From an uncultured Oscillospiraceae bacterium (GTDB taxonomy: Bacteria; Bacillota; Clostridia; Oscillospirales; Acutalibacteraceae): a stretch of DNA of 6,507 nt. The translations under genes and the position numbers were made by a program. Of the stretch, positions 1-4,785 are shown piece by piece; the stretch's first letter is position 1, and every line of letters starts with the position of its first letter. Under the pieces are notes generated by a model. That model searched no databases. It was not told the origin of the DNA and worked only from the letters and a program-made list of their open reading frames with translations. Where the stretch lies: the NCBI GenBank assembly GCA_902462665.1, contig CABQCM010000087.1, forward strand, positions 1-6,507. The letters run 5' to 3'.

Positions 1-106
1 CCACCAGGGCAAACAGGGCCTTTTCGTTCTGATCGAGCATTTCCTCCGCCCGTTTGGCAATCGCCTCGGGCACTTTTTTGTTGGTTAGCAAAGCTTCTGG
101 CAGCAA
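1..106 (-). CDS. N-terminus of an unidentified protein (partial)
   Basis: This is the first 35 codons of a minus-strand gene that continues beyond base 1. The start is a TTG at 106-104, chosen because a perfect AGGAGG (120-115) lies 8 nt upstream. The only nearby ATG (113-111) is 1 nt from that site and opens a frame with an unnatural composition. The peptide begins MLPEALLTNKKVPEAIAKRA and continues with an acidic, amphipathic helix-like stretch ending in a hydrophobic FALV. No signal peptide or motif can be seen in so short a piece. The opening pattern (leucine-rich start, VPEAI, then a helix leading to ALFALV) vaguely recalls the N-terminal extension of some clostridial ABC transporter ATPase/permease fusions, but that is memory-based and weak. 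The gene is divergent from the yihY-like gene, with a 441 bp spacer. Confidence 0.6.
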   Translation of the reverse strand, partial: MLPEALLTNKKVPEAIAKRAEEMLDQNEKALFALV

Positions 107-114
107 TTTGCATC

Positions 115-120
115 CCTCCT
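115..120 (-). promoter_or_regulatory. Ribosome binding site for the minus-strand gene
   Basis: The plus strand reads CCTCCT, so the minus strand carries AGGAGG, 8 nt from the TTG start at 106-104. It decides the non-ATG start of the truncated gene. Confidence 0.7.
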
Positions 121-483
121 GACAACAGGCGCACAGGCAAACAAAAAAAGAGAACTATATGAGGACTTCGAGGTTAATTTCTTCATCTTCATATATTCCC
201 TTTTCAAGTGTGCTGTAAATATTAATGTGAGACGCGTTCTGGACAGCCCATTCGCGCATGGCTCACACTTTGTTTGTATTTTATAGCACACTCCGCTTCG
301 GAATGCAATACCTTTTGTGGAAAAACTTTATTTTTTCTGAATAATTTAGAGCTGGAGACGGAAGAATGCGTCATAGATGGAACCAATACAATATTACGTG
401 AAAATTGTACACAGTACTTTTGGCTTTTACGACGGCAAAATGAAATTGCATTGTCAATTTCTGAAATCCATGTGCGGTTTGGT
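121..483. other. AT-rich divergent intergenic region without a gene
   Basis: This stretch lies between the minus-strand gene and the yihY promoter. It is visibly richer in A and T than the coding DNA on either side. Open frames here have no convincing ribosome binding site linked to a natural-looking protein, and no tRNA or other RNA gene was recognised. It holds two small symmetric sites: TCCG-ctt-CGGA (292-302), and AAAA-tt-GTAC-aca-GTAC-TTTT (401-421). The second could be a protein-binding site or a weak hairpin about 65 bp upstream of the yihY -35 box. Confidence 0.55.
190..219 (-). promoter_or_regulatory. Weak candidate promoter for the minus-strand gene
   Basis: On the minus strand, TTTACA (219-214, one mismatch to TTGACA) is followed after 18 bp by TATATG (195-190, two mismatches to TATAAT). 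It lies about 85 bp upstream of the TTG start, in AT-rich DNA where chance matches are frequent. It is offered only as the best-placed SigA-like pair. Confidence 0.25.
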
Positions 484-512
484 TTGACACGGCCGGGCAA
501 TTGGGATATACT
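484..512 (+). promoter_or_regulatory. SigA-type promoter for the yihY-like gene
   Basis: A perfect -35 box TTGACA (484-489) is followed by a 17 bp spacer and TATACT (507-512), one mismatch from the -10 consensus. Transcription would start at about 519-520, giving an untranslated leader of roughly 28 nt before the TTG start at 548. This is the best-matching conventional promoter in the window. It could also drive the downstream genes if the 1424-1697 block does not stop transcription. Confidence 0.8.
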
Positions 513-533
513 ATGCAGGTCAGGTCAAAGGAA

Positions 534-538
534 AGGGG
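534..538 (+). promoter_or_regulatory. Ribosome binding site supporting the TTG start of the yihY-like gene
   Basis: AGGGG, part of a purine-rich AAAGGAAAGGGG run, lies 9 nt before TTG 548 and favours this codon over GTG 554 (15 nt away) and ATG 569 (30 nt). Confidence 0.55.
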
Positions 539-547
539 AAGCTCCGA

Positions 548-1423
548 TTGAATGTGAGAGTCCAGTCGATGCTGCGGGAAGCGCGGCGGTTCATTCGCAA
601 AATGAGCCAGGACGCCGTGGGCGCGTTCGCGGCGCAATCGGCGTTCTTTATTATATTATCTTTTTTTCCTTTCATCATGCTGCTGCTTACCCTGCTGCAA
701 TACCTGCCCTTTTCGCAGGAGCAGCTTTCTCACTTTACCATTGGATTTTTACCCGACGACATTGACCGGCTGGTACAGTCGGTCATCAACGAGCTGTATG
801 AAAAAGCGTCGGGCACAGTGGTTTCCATCACCGCTGTGGTGGCCCTGTGGTCGGCGGCCAAGGGCGTCATGGCCTTGACGAAAGGATTCAACGCGGTGTA
901 CGGCATTGATGAGACCCGCGGCTATCTGCGCCTGCGCCTGCGGGCCATGCTGTATACGCTGGCTTTTGTGATCATCCTGCTGGTGACGCTGGGGGTGCTG
1001 GTGTTCGGCAGCAGCATTTATCATTGGCTGATTGCGCGCATGCCATCCAGGCTGGATATGGCGCTGCGCATTATTAGCATGCGTTCGCTCGCGGGATTTG
1101 TACTGTTGAGCGTTTTTTTTCTGCTGATGTACCTTTTTTTGCCTAACCGCCGCACCCGCATTCGGGACGAGCTGCCGGGCGCGGTGGTCAGCGCCTGCGG
1201 CTGGTTGGCGTTTTCGTATATCTATTCTTATTATATTGAACATTTGGGGAACTTTTCCTATTTGTATGGCAGCCTGACTGCGGTGGTGCTGCTCATTCTT
1301 TGGCTGTATTTTTGCATGTATATCTTGTTTTTCGGCGCAGAGCTCAATGTGTTTCTCAAAGGATGGCGCAGTAATTTTCACCAGTGGTGGAGCCGGCGAA
1401 AGCATACCGGAAAACGGGTATGA
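548..1423 (+). CDS. YihY/BrkB-family inner membrane protein
   Basis: The 291-residue protein belongs to the YihY/virulence factor BrkB family (once mislabelled RNase BN). These are polytopic cytoplasmic-membrane proteins whose molecular function is not firmly established; transport or envelope roles are proposed. About six hydrophobic segments lie near residues 25-52, 88-110, 132-160, 180-199, 211-231 and 240-268. Family landmarks are the AAQSAFFIILSFFPF stretch in helix 1, LWSAAKGVMALTKGFNAVYG (100-119), a PNRR(T)RIRDELPGA loop (199-212), and a final YGSLTAVVLLILWLY helix ending in GAELN (263-267). A short basic tail follows. The length is normal for the family. The start is taken as TTG at 548 because AGGGG (534-538) lies 9 nt upstream; GTG at 554 or ATG at 569 are less well spaced alternatives. 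It is transcribed from the 484-512 promoter. No clear intrinsic terminator follows the gene. Confidence 0.9.
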   Translation: MNVRVQSMLREARRFIRKMSQDAVGAFAAQSAFFIILSFFPFIMLLLTLLQYLPFSQEQLSHFTIGFLPDDIDRLVQSVINELYEKASGTVVSITAVVALWSAAKGVMALTKGFNAVYGIDETRGYLRLRLRAMLYTLAFVIILLVTLGVLVFGSSIYHWLIARMPSRLDMALRIISMRSLAGFVLLSVFFLLMYLFLPNRRTRIRDELPGAVVSACGWLAFSYIYSYYIEHLGNFSYLYGSLTAVVLLILWLYFCMYILFFGAELNVFLKGWRSNFHQWWSRRKHTGKRV

Positions 1424-1445
1424 GACAGAATGCCGGACTTTGACG

Positions 1446-1461
1446 ACAAAAGGACTTTTGT
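1446..1461. repeat. Short perfect inverted repeat after the yihY-like gene
   Basis: ACAAAAG (1446-1452) and CTTTTGT (1455-1461) are perfectly complementary around a 2-nt centre. It begins 22 bp after the yihY-like stop codon. The stem is AT-rich and no T-run follows it, so it is not a good intrinsic terminator. It is the first of the series of palindromes filling this intergenic region. Confidence 0.6.
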
Positions 1462-1475
1462 GCGGGTGGATTGTG

Positions 1476-1484
1476 TGGTATAAT
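1476..1484 (+). promoter_or_regulatory. Extended -10 promoter motif, copy 1
   Basis: TGGTATAAT is an exact TGnTATAAT extended -10 sequence. No good -35 box lies 16-18 bp upstream (TTTTGT at 1456-1461 is poor), but extended -10 promoters can dispense with one. Transcription would begin near 1491, inside the 1483-1510 hairpin. Confidence 0.35.
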
Positions 1485-1510
1485 GTGTCCAAACTAGCGT
1501 TTGGACACAT
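1483..1510. repeat. Perfect hairpin with 12-bp arms
   Basis: ATGTGTCCAAAC (1483-1494) and GTTTGGACACAT (1499-1510) are perfectly complementary around the 4-nt loop TAGC. There is no downstream T-run, so a terminator role is not supported. The left arm overlaps the end of the copy 1 TATAAT. Confidence 0.85.
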
Positions 1511-1511
1511 G

Positions 1512-1568
1512 GAAAGAATCCTCTCGGCTCGAAGAGCCTCCCGCCGCATAGCGGCAACGGATTCTTTC
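1512..1568. repeat. Potential three-way-junction structure
   Basis: An outer stem of 10 bp is formed by GAAAGAATCC (1512-1521) and GGATTCTTTC (1559-1568). It encloses two small perfect hairpins: GGCTC-gaa-GAGCC (1526-1538) and GCCGC-ata-GCGGC (1543-1555). All three stems are compatible at once, giving a cloverleaf-like three-way junction of 57 nt. It is not a tRNA, and no ribozyme core motif such as CTGATGA was found. It directly follows the 12-bp-arm hairpin, with 1 nt between them. Confidence 0.65.
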
Positions 1569-1585
1569 GGCTGGTACTAGATTTA

Positions 1586-1594
1586 TGGTATAAT
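1586..1594 (+). promoter_or_regulatory. Extended -10 promoter motif, copy 2, candidate ydcF-pyr promoter
   Basis: A second exact TGnTATAAT sequence lies 103 bp upstream of the ydcF start. The -35 region is weak (TTCGGC at 17 bp spacing). It sits on the left arm of the 1588-1616 palindrome, so transcription would start near 1601, in the hairpin loop. It is the closest promoter-like sequence to the ydcF-pyrCFKD genes. Confidence 0.35.
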
Positions 1595-1616
1595 GTCCGC
1601 AGAGCGGACATTATAC
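1588..1616. repeat. Perfect hairpin with 13-bp arms
   Basis: GTATAATGTCCGC (1588-1600) and GCGGACATTATAC (1604-1616) are perfectly complementary around the 3-nt loop AGA. It is the longest perfect inverted repeat seen in the window. As DNA it could be a dyad operator or an extrudable palindrome; as RNA a stable hairpin. No T-run follows. Confidence 0.88.
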
Positions 1617-1626
1617 TCGGATTTTA

Positions 1627-1645
1627 ATCACCCACCTACGGTGAT
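1627..1645. repeat. Small inverted repeat
   Basis: ATCACC (1627-1632) pairs with GGTGAT (1640-1645) across 7 nt. An alternative CACC/GGTG pairing (1633-1636 with 1640-1643) leaves a 3-nt loop. Just downstream, ACGC-ttc-GCGT (1663-1673) forms one more minimal hairpin before the ydcF ribosome binding site. Confidence 0.5.
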
Positions 1646-1650
1646 GGCGT

Positions 1651-1659
1651 ATTATACCA
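1651..1659 (-). promoter_or_regulatory. Extended -10 motif copy on the minus strand
   Basis: ATTATACCA on plus is TGGTATAAT on minus, the same extended -10 sequence, facing back toward the yihY-like gene. It may simply be the other terminal repeat of the palindromic element. If active, it would give antisense RNA through the block and into the end of the yihY-like gene. Confidence 0.25.
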
Positions 1660-1683
1660 TTCACGCTTCGCGTTCAAACAAAG

Positions 1684-1688
1684 AAAGG
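1684..1688 (+). promoter_or_regulatory. Ribosome binding site deciding the ydcF-like start
   Basis: AAAGG lies 9 nt before ATG 1698. The in-frame ATG at 1689 would start within 1 nt of it and is not usable with this site. Confidence 0.6.
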
Positions 1689-1697
1689 ATGCTTCCC

Positions 1698-2483
1698 ATG
1701 CACATTGTTCTGCGGCGGATTGGGCTGGTGGCCGCATACGCTGTTTCGTTGCTGCTAATCGCGTGGAGTCTGCCTGCCATGTTCATCGGTATTTTTCGCA
1801 TTGGTTCTCTGTTGCCGTTTGTGTTGGGAATTGTGCTGACGGCGGCCGTGGCAAAGCGAAAATCCCTTGCTCGTCTGACTGGCGCCGGTCGGGTAGTACT
1901 ACGCGTATGTATTGCCGGTTTGTGTTGCTTTGCGGTAGCTTTTGTTGTGACGTCGGGCTGTATGCTGCATGCCGTGGGGCGGCCGGTCAGCCCTGGGGCC
2001 ACCGTGATTGTGGCGGGGACGCAGATTCACGGTTCAACGCCCAGCCTATCGTTGCGGCGCAGGCTGGACGCGGCGGTGGAATATCTCAATGAGTATCCGG
2101 ACGCTCCCTGCGTCGTGTCGGGCGGAAAGGGGCAGGGAGAAGACTGCTCCGAAGCCGAGGCGATGGCAGCCTACTTGGTGGAGCAGGGGATTGACGAAAG
2201 CCGGATTTATCAGGAGGACCGTTCTCAAAACACCTCGCAGAATATGCTGTATTCGGCCGAGCTGATCCGGCAGCAACATCTTCCAGAAGATGTTGCAATA
2301 GCAACCGAGGCCTTTCATCAACTTCGCTGCCAGATGTTCGCGGAGAAGAACGGTCTTCGTCCCGGGGCGGTGGCGAGCGCCTCTCCTTGCAGCAGTGCTA
2401 CTGGTGGCGGGAGATTTTTGGCCTTGCGAAGGCGGTTGTATTTGGAAATTAAAGTGATGAAGGGGAAAAGATCGTGTCGGTAA
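1698..2483 (+). CDS. YdcF/SanA/ElyC-family membrane protein (DUF218)
   Basis: The 261-residue protein has about three hydrophobic segments (residues 5-30, 34-52 and 68-90), followed by a DUF218 domain (about 101-250). Family landmarks are ATVIVAGTQIHG (101-112), SLRRRLDAAVEYL (118-130), VVSGGKGQGEDCSEAEAMAAYL (139-160 region, with SGG at 141-143 and SEAEAM at 151-156), DRSQNTSQNMLYSAELI (174-190) and ATEAFHQLRC (202-211). Relatives include E. coli SanA and ElyC, linked to envelope integrity and peptidoglycan or undecaprenyl-phosphate metabolism; the biochemical activity is unsettled. ATG 1698 is chosen because AAAGG (1684-1688) lies 9 nt upstream. A longer in-frame reading from 1593 would translate the palindromic repeats and is rejected. 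The gene overlaps pyrC by 10 bp, suggesting translational coupling with pyrimidine synthesis. A 24-bp palindrome lies inside it (2273-2296). Confidence 0.88.
   Translation: MHIVLRRIGLVAAYAVSLLLIAWSLPAMFIGIFRIGSLLPFVLGIVLTAAVAKRKSLARLTGAGRVVLRVCIAGLCCFAVAFVVTSGCMLHAVGRPVSPGATVIVAGTQIHGSTPSLSLRRRLDAAVEYLNEYPDAPCVVSGGKGQGEDCSEAEAMAAYLVEQGIDESRIYQEDRSQNTSQNMLYSAELIRQQHLPEDVAIATEAFHQLRCQMFAEKNGLRPGAVASASPCSSATGGGRFLALRRRLYLEIKVMKGKRSCR
2273..2296. repeat. 24-bp palindrome inside the ydcF-like gene
   Basis: GCAACATCTTC (2273-2283) and GAAGATGTTGC (2286-2296) are perfectly complementary around CA. The region encodes QQHLPEDV (residues 192-199), a linker between two conserved DUF218 motifs and not itself conserved, so protein sequence does not force the symmetry. 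It could be an operator, an mRNA hairpin or chance. Confidence 0.75.
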
Positions 2484-3754
2484 TCTGGATTCGCCATGTT
2501 GAAATTGTCAATGAAACTGGGCAGGAGAGGGGAGACCTTTTGCTGCGCGACGGCCAAATTGAGCGAATGGGGCCGTCGCTGGAGCCGGATGGGATCATGG
2601 ATATGGTCATCGACGGCGAGGGCTTGACGGCCATGCCGGGCCTGGTCGATTTGCATGTCCACCTGCGGGATTTTGAGCAATCCTATAAGGATACCGTGGA
2701 ATGCGGTGCGCGCGCAGCGGCGGCAGGCGGGGTAACCTCGCTGGCCGCCATGGCCAACACTCGGCCGGCTGTCGACAGCCCGGAGCGGATTGCCGCCTTG
2801 CTGGACAAAGCGAAAAACGCGCCGGTACGGATTTACCCGGTTGGCGCGGTAACCTCCGGTCTCGGAGGCAGGGAGCTGACCGACTTTGCCGCCCTCAAGG
2901 CAGCCGGCGCCGCCGCCTTGTCGGACGACGGGGTGCCGGTGGAAAACAGTGCCTTGCTGCGCGCAGCGTTGGAGCGAGCGCATGAGGTAGGGCTTCCCCT
3001 TCTTGCCCATTGCGAGGACAGAGCTTTGACGGGAAAGGGGCTGATTCACGAGGGAGAGGTGTCCCGCAAATTGGGGGTGCCGGGCGTTCCCGCCGCGTCG
3101 GAGGAAATTTCTACCGCACGGGAAATTACTCTTTCGGCCGCCACCGGCGCACCGGTGCATATTTGCCACGTCAGCACGGCGGCGAGCGTCGAGATGATTC
3201 GTGTGGCCAAGGCCCATGGCGTGAGGGTTACCTGCGAGAGCGCGCCCCACTATTTTACCCTGACCCACGAGACGCTCTTGGCGCGTGACGCGAATTTTCG
3301 AATGAGTCCTCCTTTGCGCACTGAGACCGACCGGCAGGCGATTATTGAGGGATTGTGCGACGGAACCATCGACGCGATTGCCACCGATCATGCCCCCCAC
3401 TCGCCGGAGGAAAAGGCGGATTTTACTACTGCGCCCAACGGAATTTTAGGGCTGGAAACCTCCCTTTCCCTGGCCTTGACCATGCTGTATCATACCGGGC
3501 GGCTGGATTTGCCCGCGTTGACGCGGCTGATGAGCGCCGCTCCCGCCCGTATTCTGGGTGTGCCCGGCGGCTGCCTTTGCGAAGGCGCGCCGGCCGACTT
3601 GATTTTAGTGGACCGGAATCGCACATGGACTCCCCAGCCTGCTGGGCTGCACAGCAAGGCGAAAAACTGCCCTTACTTTGGCAACGAGTTGACCGGCCGG
3701 GTGATCATGACCTTCTGCCGGGGAGAGAGAGTATATACTCTGCCGCAATCCTAA
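2474..3754 (+). CDS. pyrC: Dihydroorotase, class I
   Basis: This cytosolic zinc enzyme of 426 residues cyclises N-carbamoyl-L-aspartate to dihydroorotate, the third step of UMP synthesis. It is an amidohydrolase-fold protein of normal length. Expected metal ligands are visible: H61 and H63 in DLHVHLRD, D152 in SDDG, H179 in LLAHCED, H232 in ICHVST, and the catalytic D305 in ATDHAPH. Substrate-binding residues R65 and N95 (AMANTRP) are present, as is the C-terminal SKAKNCPYFGNELTG stretch. The usual Pro-Gly after the HxHxR(D/E) motif is replaced by Phe-Glu (67-68); the rest of the site is intact, so activity is expected. The start is GTG 2474, with AGGGG (2461-2465) 8 nt upstream, and it overlaps the end of the ydcF-like gene by 10 bp. 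Translation is therefore probably coupled. pyrF follows after 110 bp. Confidence 0.97.
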   Translation: MSVIWIRHVEIVNETGQERGDLLLRDGQIERMGPSLEPDGIMDMVIDGEGLTAMPGLVDLHVHLRDFEQSYKDTVECGARAAAAGGVTSLAAMANTRPAVDSPERIAALLDKAKNAPVRIYPVGAVTSGLGGRELTDFAALKAAGAAALSDDGVPVENSALLRAALERAHEVGLPLLAHCEDRALTGKGLIHEGEVSRKLGVPGVPAASEEISTAREITLSAATGAPVHICHVSTAASVEMIRVAKAHGVRVTCESAPHYFTLTHETLLARDANFRMSPPLRTETDRQAIIEGLCDGTIDAIATDHAPHSPEEKADFTTAPNGILGLETSLSLALTMLYHTGRLDLPALTRLMSAAPARILGVPGGCLCEGAPADLILVDRNRTWTPQPAGLHSKAKNCPYFGNELTGRVIMTFCRGERVYTLPQS

Positions 3755-3864
3755 ATTGCAGCCGGGTGTTTTCAAAATAATCGTTTGGCCTGACCCGCGC
3801 TGCCGCCCCGTGGACAGGCTTTGCTCCATTCCGATCTCTGCGCGCGGCAGGAAGGAGAACAAGT
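3755..3864 (+). promoter_or_regulatory. pyrC-pyrF spacer with an inverted repeat next to the ribosome binding site
   Basis: CTGCCGC (3800-3806) pairs with GCGGCAG (3844-3850) across 37 nt. The right arm ends immediately before the pyrF ribosome binding site, GAAGGAG (3851-3857). A stem here could affect pyrF translation, but 7 bp closing a long loop is modest. No terminator or clear promoter was found in the spacer. Confidence 0.35.
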
Positions 3865-4785
3865 ATGTCATTGGATCGACTGATTCGCGCTATTGAAGTG
3901 AAAAATAATCCCACCGTTGCCGGCCTGGATCCTGAGTTTATCCGGCAGGAGGCGTACGAGCGCTTCGGCCAAACGTTGGAAGGTGCGGCGGCGGCCATTC
4001 GCCGGTTTAACCGCGGGTTGATCGACGCGCTGTACGACATCGTCCCCGCCATCAAACCCCAGTGCGCCTATTATGAAATGTTCGGTTGGCCGGGTATGCG
4101 TGTGTTAGCGGATACGATTGACTACGCCCGGCAAAAGGGGCTGTTTGTCATCACCGACGGCAAGCGCAACGATATTGGCAGCACCGTAGAGGCTTATGCC
4201 GCTGCCCATCTCGGCACGGTGGAGGTGGAGCAGGCGGTACATTCTCCCTTTGGCGGGGATGCGCTGACCGTCAACGGCTATCTTGGCAGCGACGGGATTG
4301 CGCCCTTGCTGGAAATTTGTAAAAAAGAGGATAAGGGCATTTTTGTGCTGGTCAAAACCTCCAATCCTTCTTCCGGCGAGCTACAGGACCGGCTCATCGA
4401 CGGCCGGCCAGTGTATGAAATCGTGGGCGACATGGTCGAGGGCTGGGGAGAAAACCAGCGGGGCGATTTTGGTTATTCCAGCGTCGGCGCTGTGGTCGGC
4501 GCAACCTATCCCGAACAGTTGAGCCAGTTGCGCCAAAAGCTTCCCCATACCTTTTTCCTCGTGCCGGGCTACGGCGCGCAGGGGGGCGGGGCGAAGGATG
4601 TGGCCGGGGCCTTCGATTCGTCCGGCCGGGGAGCCATCATCAATTCCTCCCGCGCGATTCTATGCGCCTACCGTCGGGAGGGCTGCGCCGAGGCCGATTA
4701 TGCCGCGGCCGCGCGCCGCGAGGCCAAACGTATGCGCGATGAAATCAACGGTGTGCTGGGCAAATTGGACTCTCAGCGTGGCTGA
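3865..4785 (+). CDS. pyrF: Orotidine 5'-phosphate decarboxylase, type 2
   Basis: This cytosolic TIM-barrel enzyme decarboxylates OMP to UMP, the last step of the pathway. At 306 residues it matches the longer type 2 subfamily rather than the roughly 240-residue type 1 form. The signature DGKRNDIGST (98-107) contains the Asp/Lys catalytic array (D98, K100, D103). K64 in AIKPQCAYYE marks the preceding barrel strand. VLVKTSNPSS (161-170), VGATYPEQL (211-219), the phosphate-binding region VPGYGAQGGG (233-242) and INSSRAI (259-265 region) follow in the usual order. The start is ATG 3865, with AAGGAG (3852-3857) 7 nt upstream. It follows pyrC on the same strand with a 110 bp gap, and its stop codon touches a strong hairpin (4785-4802) in the gap before pyrK. 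Confidence 0.97.
   Translation: MSLDRLIRAIEVKNNPTVAGLDPEFIRQEAYERFGQTLEGAAAAIRRFNRGLIDALYDIVPAIKPQCAYYEMFGWPGMRVLADTIDYARQKGLFVITDGKRNDIGSTVEAYAAAHLGTVEVEQAVHSPFGGDALTVNGYLGSDGIAPLLEICKKEDKGIFVLVKTSNPSSGELQDRLIDGRPVYEIVGDMVEGWGENQRGDFGYSSVGAVVGATYPEQLSQLRQKLPHTFFLVPGYGAQGGGAKDVAGAFDSSGRGAIINSSRAILCAYRREGCAEADYAAAARREAKRMRDEINGVLGKLDSQRG

Larger units (their letters stand above)
1476..1660. repeat. Composite palindromic repeat element, MITE-like or structured leader
   Basis: This noncoding block of about 185 bp is bounded by TGGTATAAT (1476-1484) and its reverse complement ATTATACCA (1651-1659). An internal direct copy lies at 1586-1594. The 11-mer TGGTATAATGT is repeated exactly at 1476-1486 and 1586-1596, 110 bp apart. 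Nested inside are a 12-bp-arm hairpin, a three-way-junction fold and a 13-bp-arm hairpin, annotated separately. Terminal inverted repeats, high fold potential and absence of coding capacity are typical of miniature transposable elements or dispersed palindromic repeats. No target-site duplication is visible in the flanks, which weakens the mobile-element reading. The alternative is a structured 5' leader of the ydcF-pyr operon. Confidence 0.55.

Noticed and set aside
85..192. Minus-strand 35-codon frame starting MKMKKLTSK with a short hydrophobic stretch, possibly a leader peptide
   Set aside because: It has an AAGGG 5 nt before its ATG, but its second half reads out of frame through the ribosome binding site and start of the truncated gene, and it resembles no known protein. 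Chance cannot be excluded.
274..765. 163-codon plus-strand frame overlapping the yihY promoter and gene start
   Set aside because: It runs out of frame through the promoter and the N-terminal part of the well-supported YihY-family gene, has no ribosome binding site, and shows no family features.
749..1549. Long minus-strand frame opposite the yihY-like gene
   Set aside because: Its product is rich in Gln, His and Arg, as expected for a shadow of a membrane-protein gene, and has no recognisable domain.
1512..1568. tRNA or hammerhead ribozyme
   Set aside because: The fold is a three-way junction without tRNA-conserved positions such as a GTTCRA T-loop, and without the CTGATGA and GAAA core of a hammerhead in the right places.
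1483..1616. Hairpins as intrinsic terminators of the yihY-like gene
   Set aside because: The stems are long, but none is followed by a run of T on either strand.
1476..1660. CRISPR array
   Set aside because: Only two direct copies of an 11-bp word exist, without regular spacers or repeat length.
2767..2780. 14-bp perfect palindrome GGCTGTCGACAGCC in pyrC
   Set aside because: It lies in the conserved ANTRPAVDSPE coding stretch, in GC-rich DNA where such symmetry arises easily.
2318..3400. 360-codon minus-strand frame opposite pyrC
   Set aside because: It is an antisense shadow of a GC-rich gene; PyrC on plus has every catalytic residue. No ribosome binding site or motif supports the minus reading.
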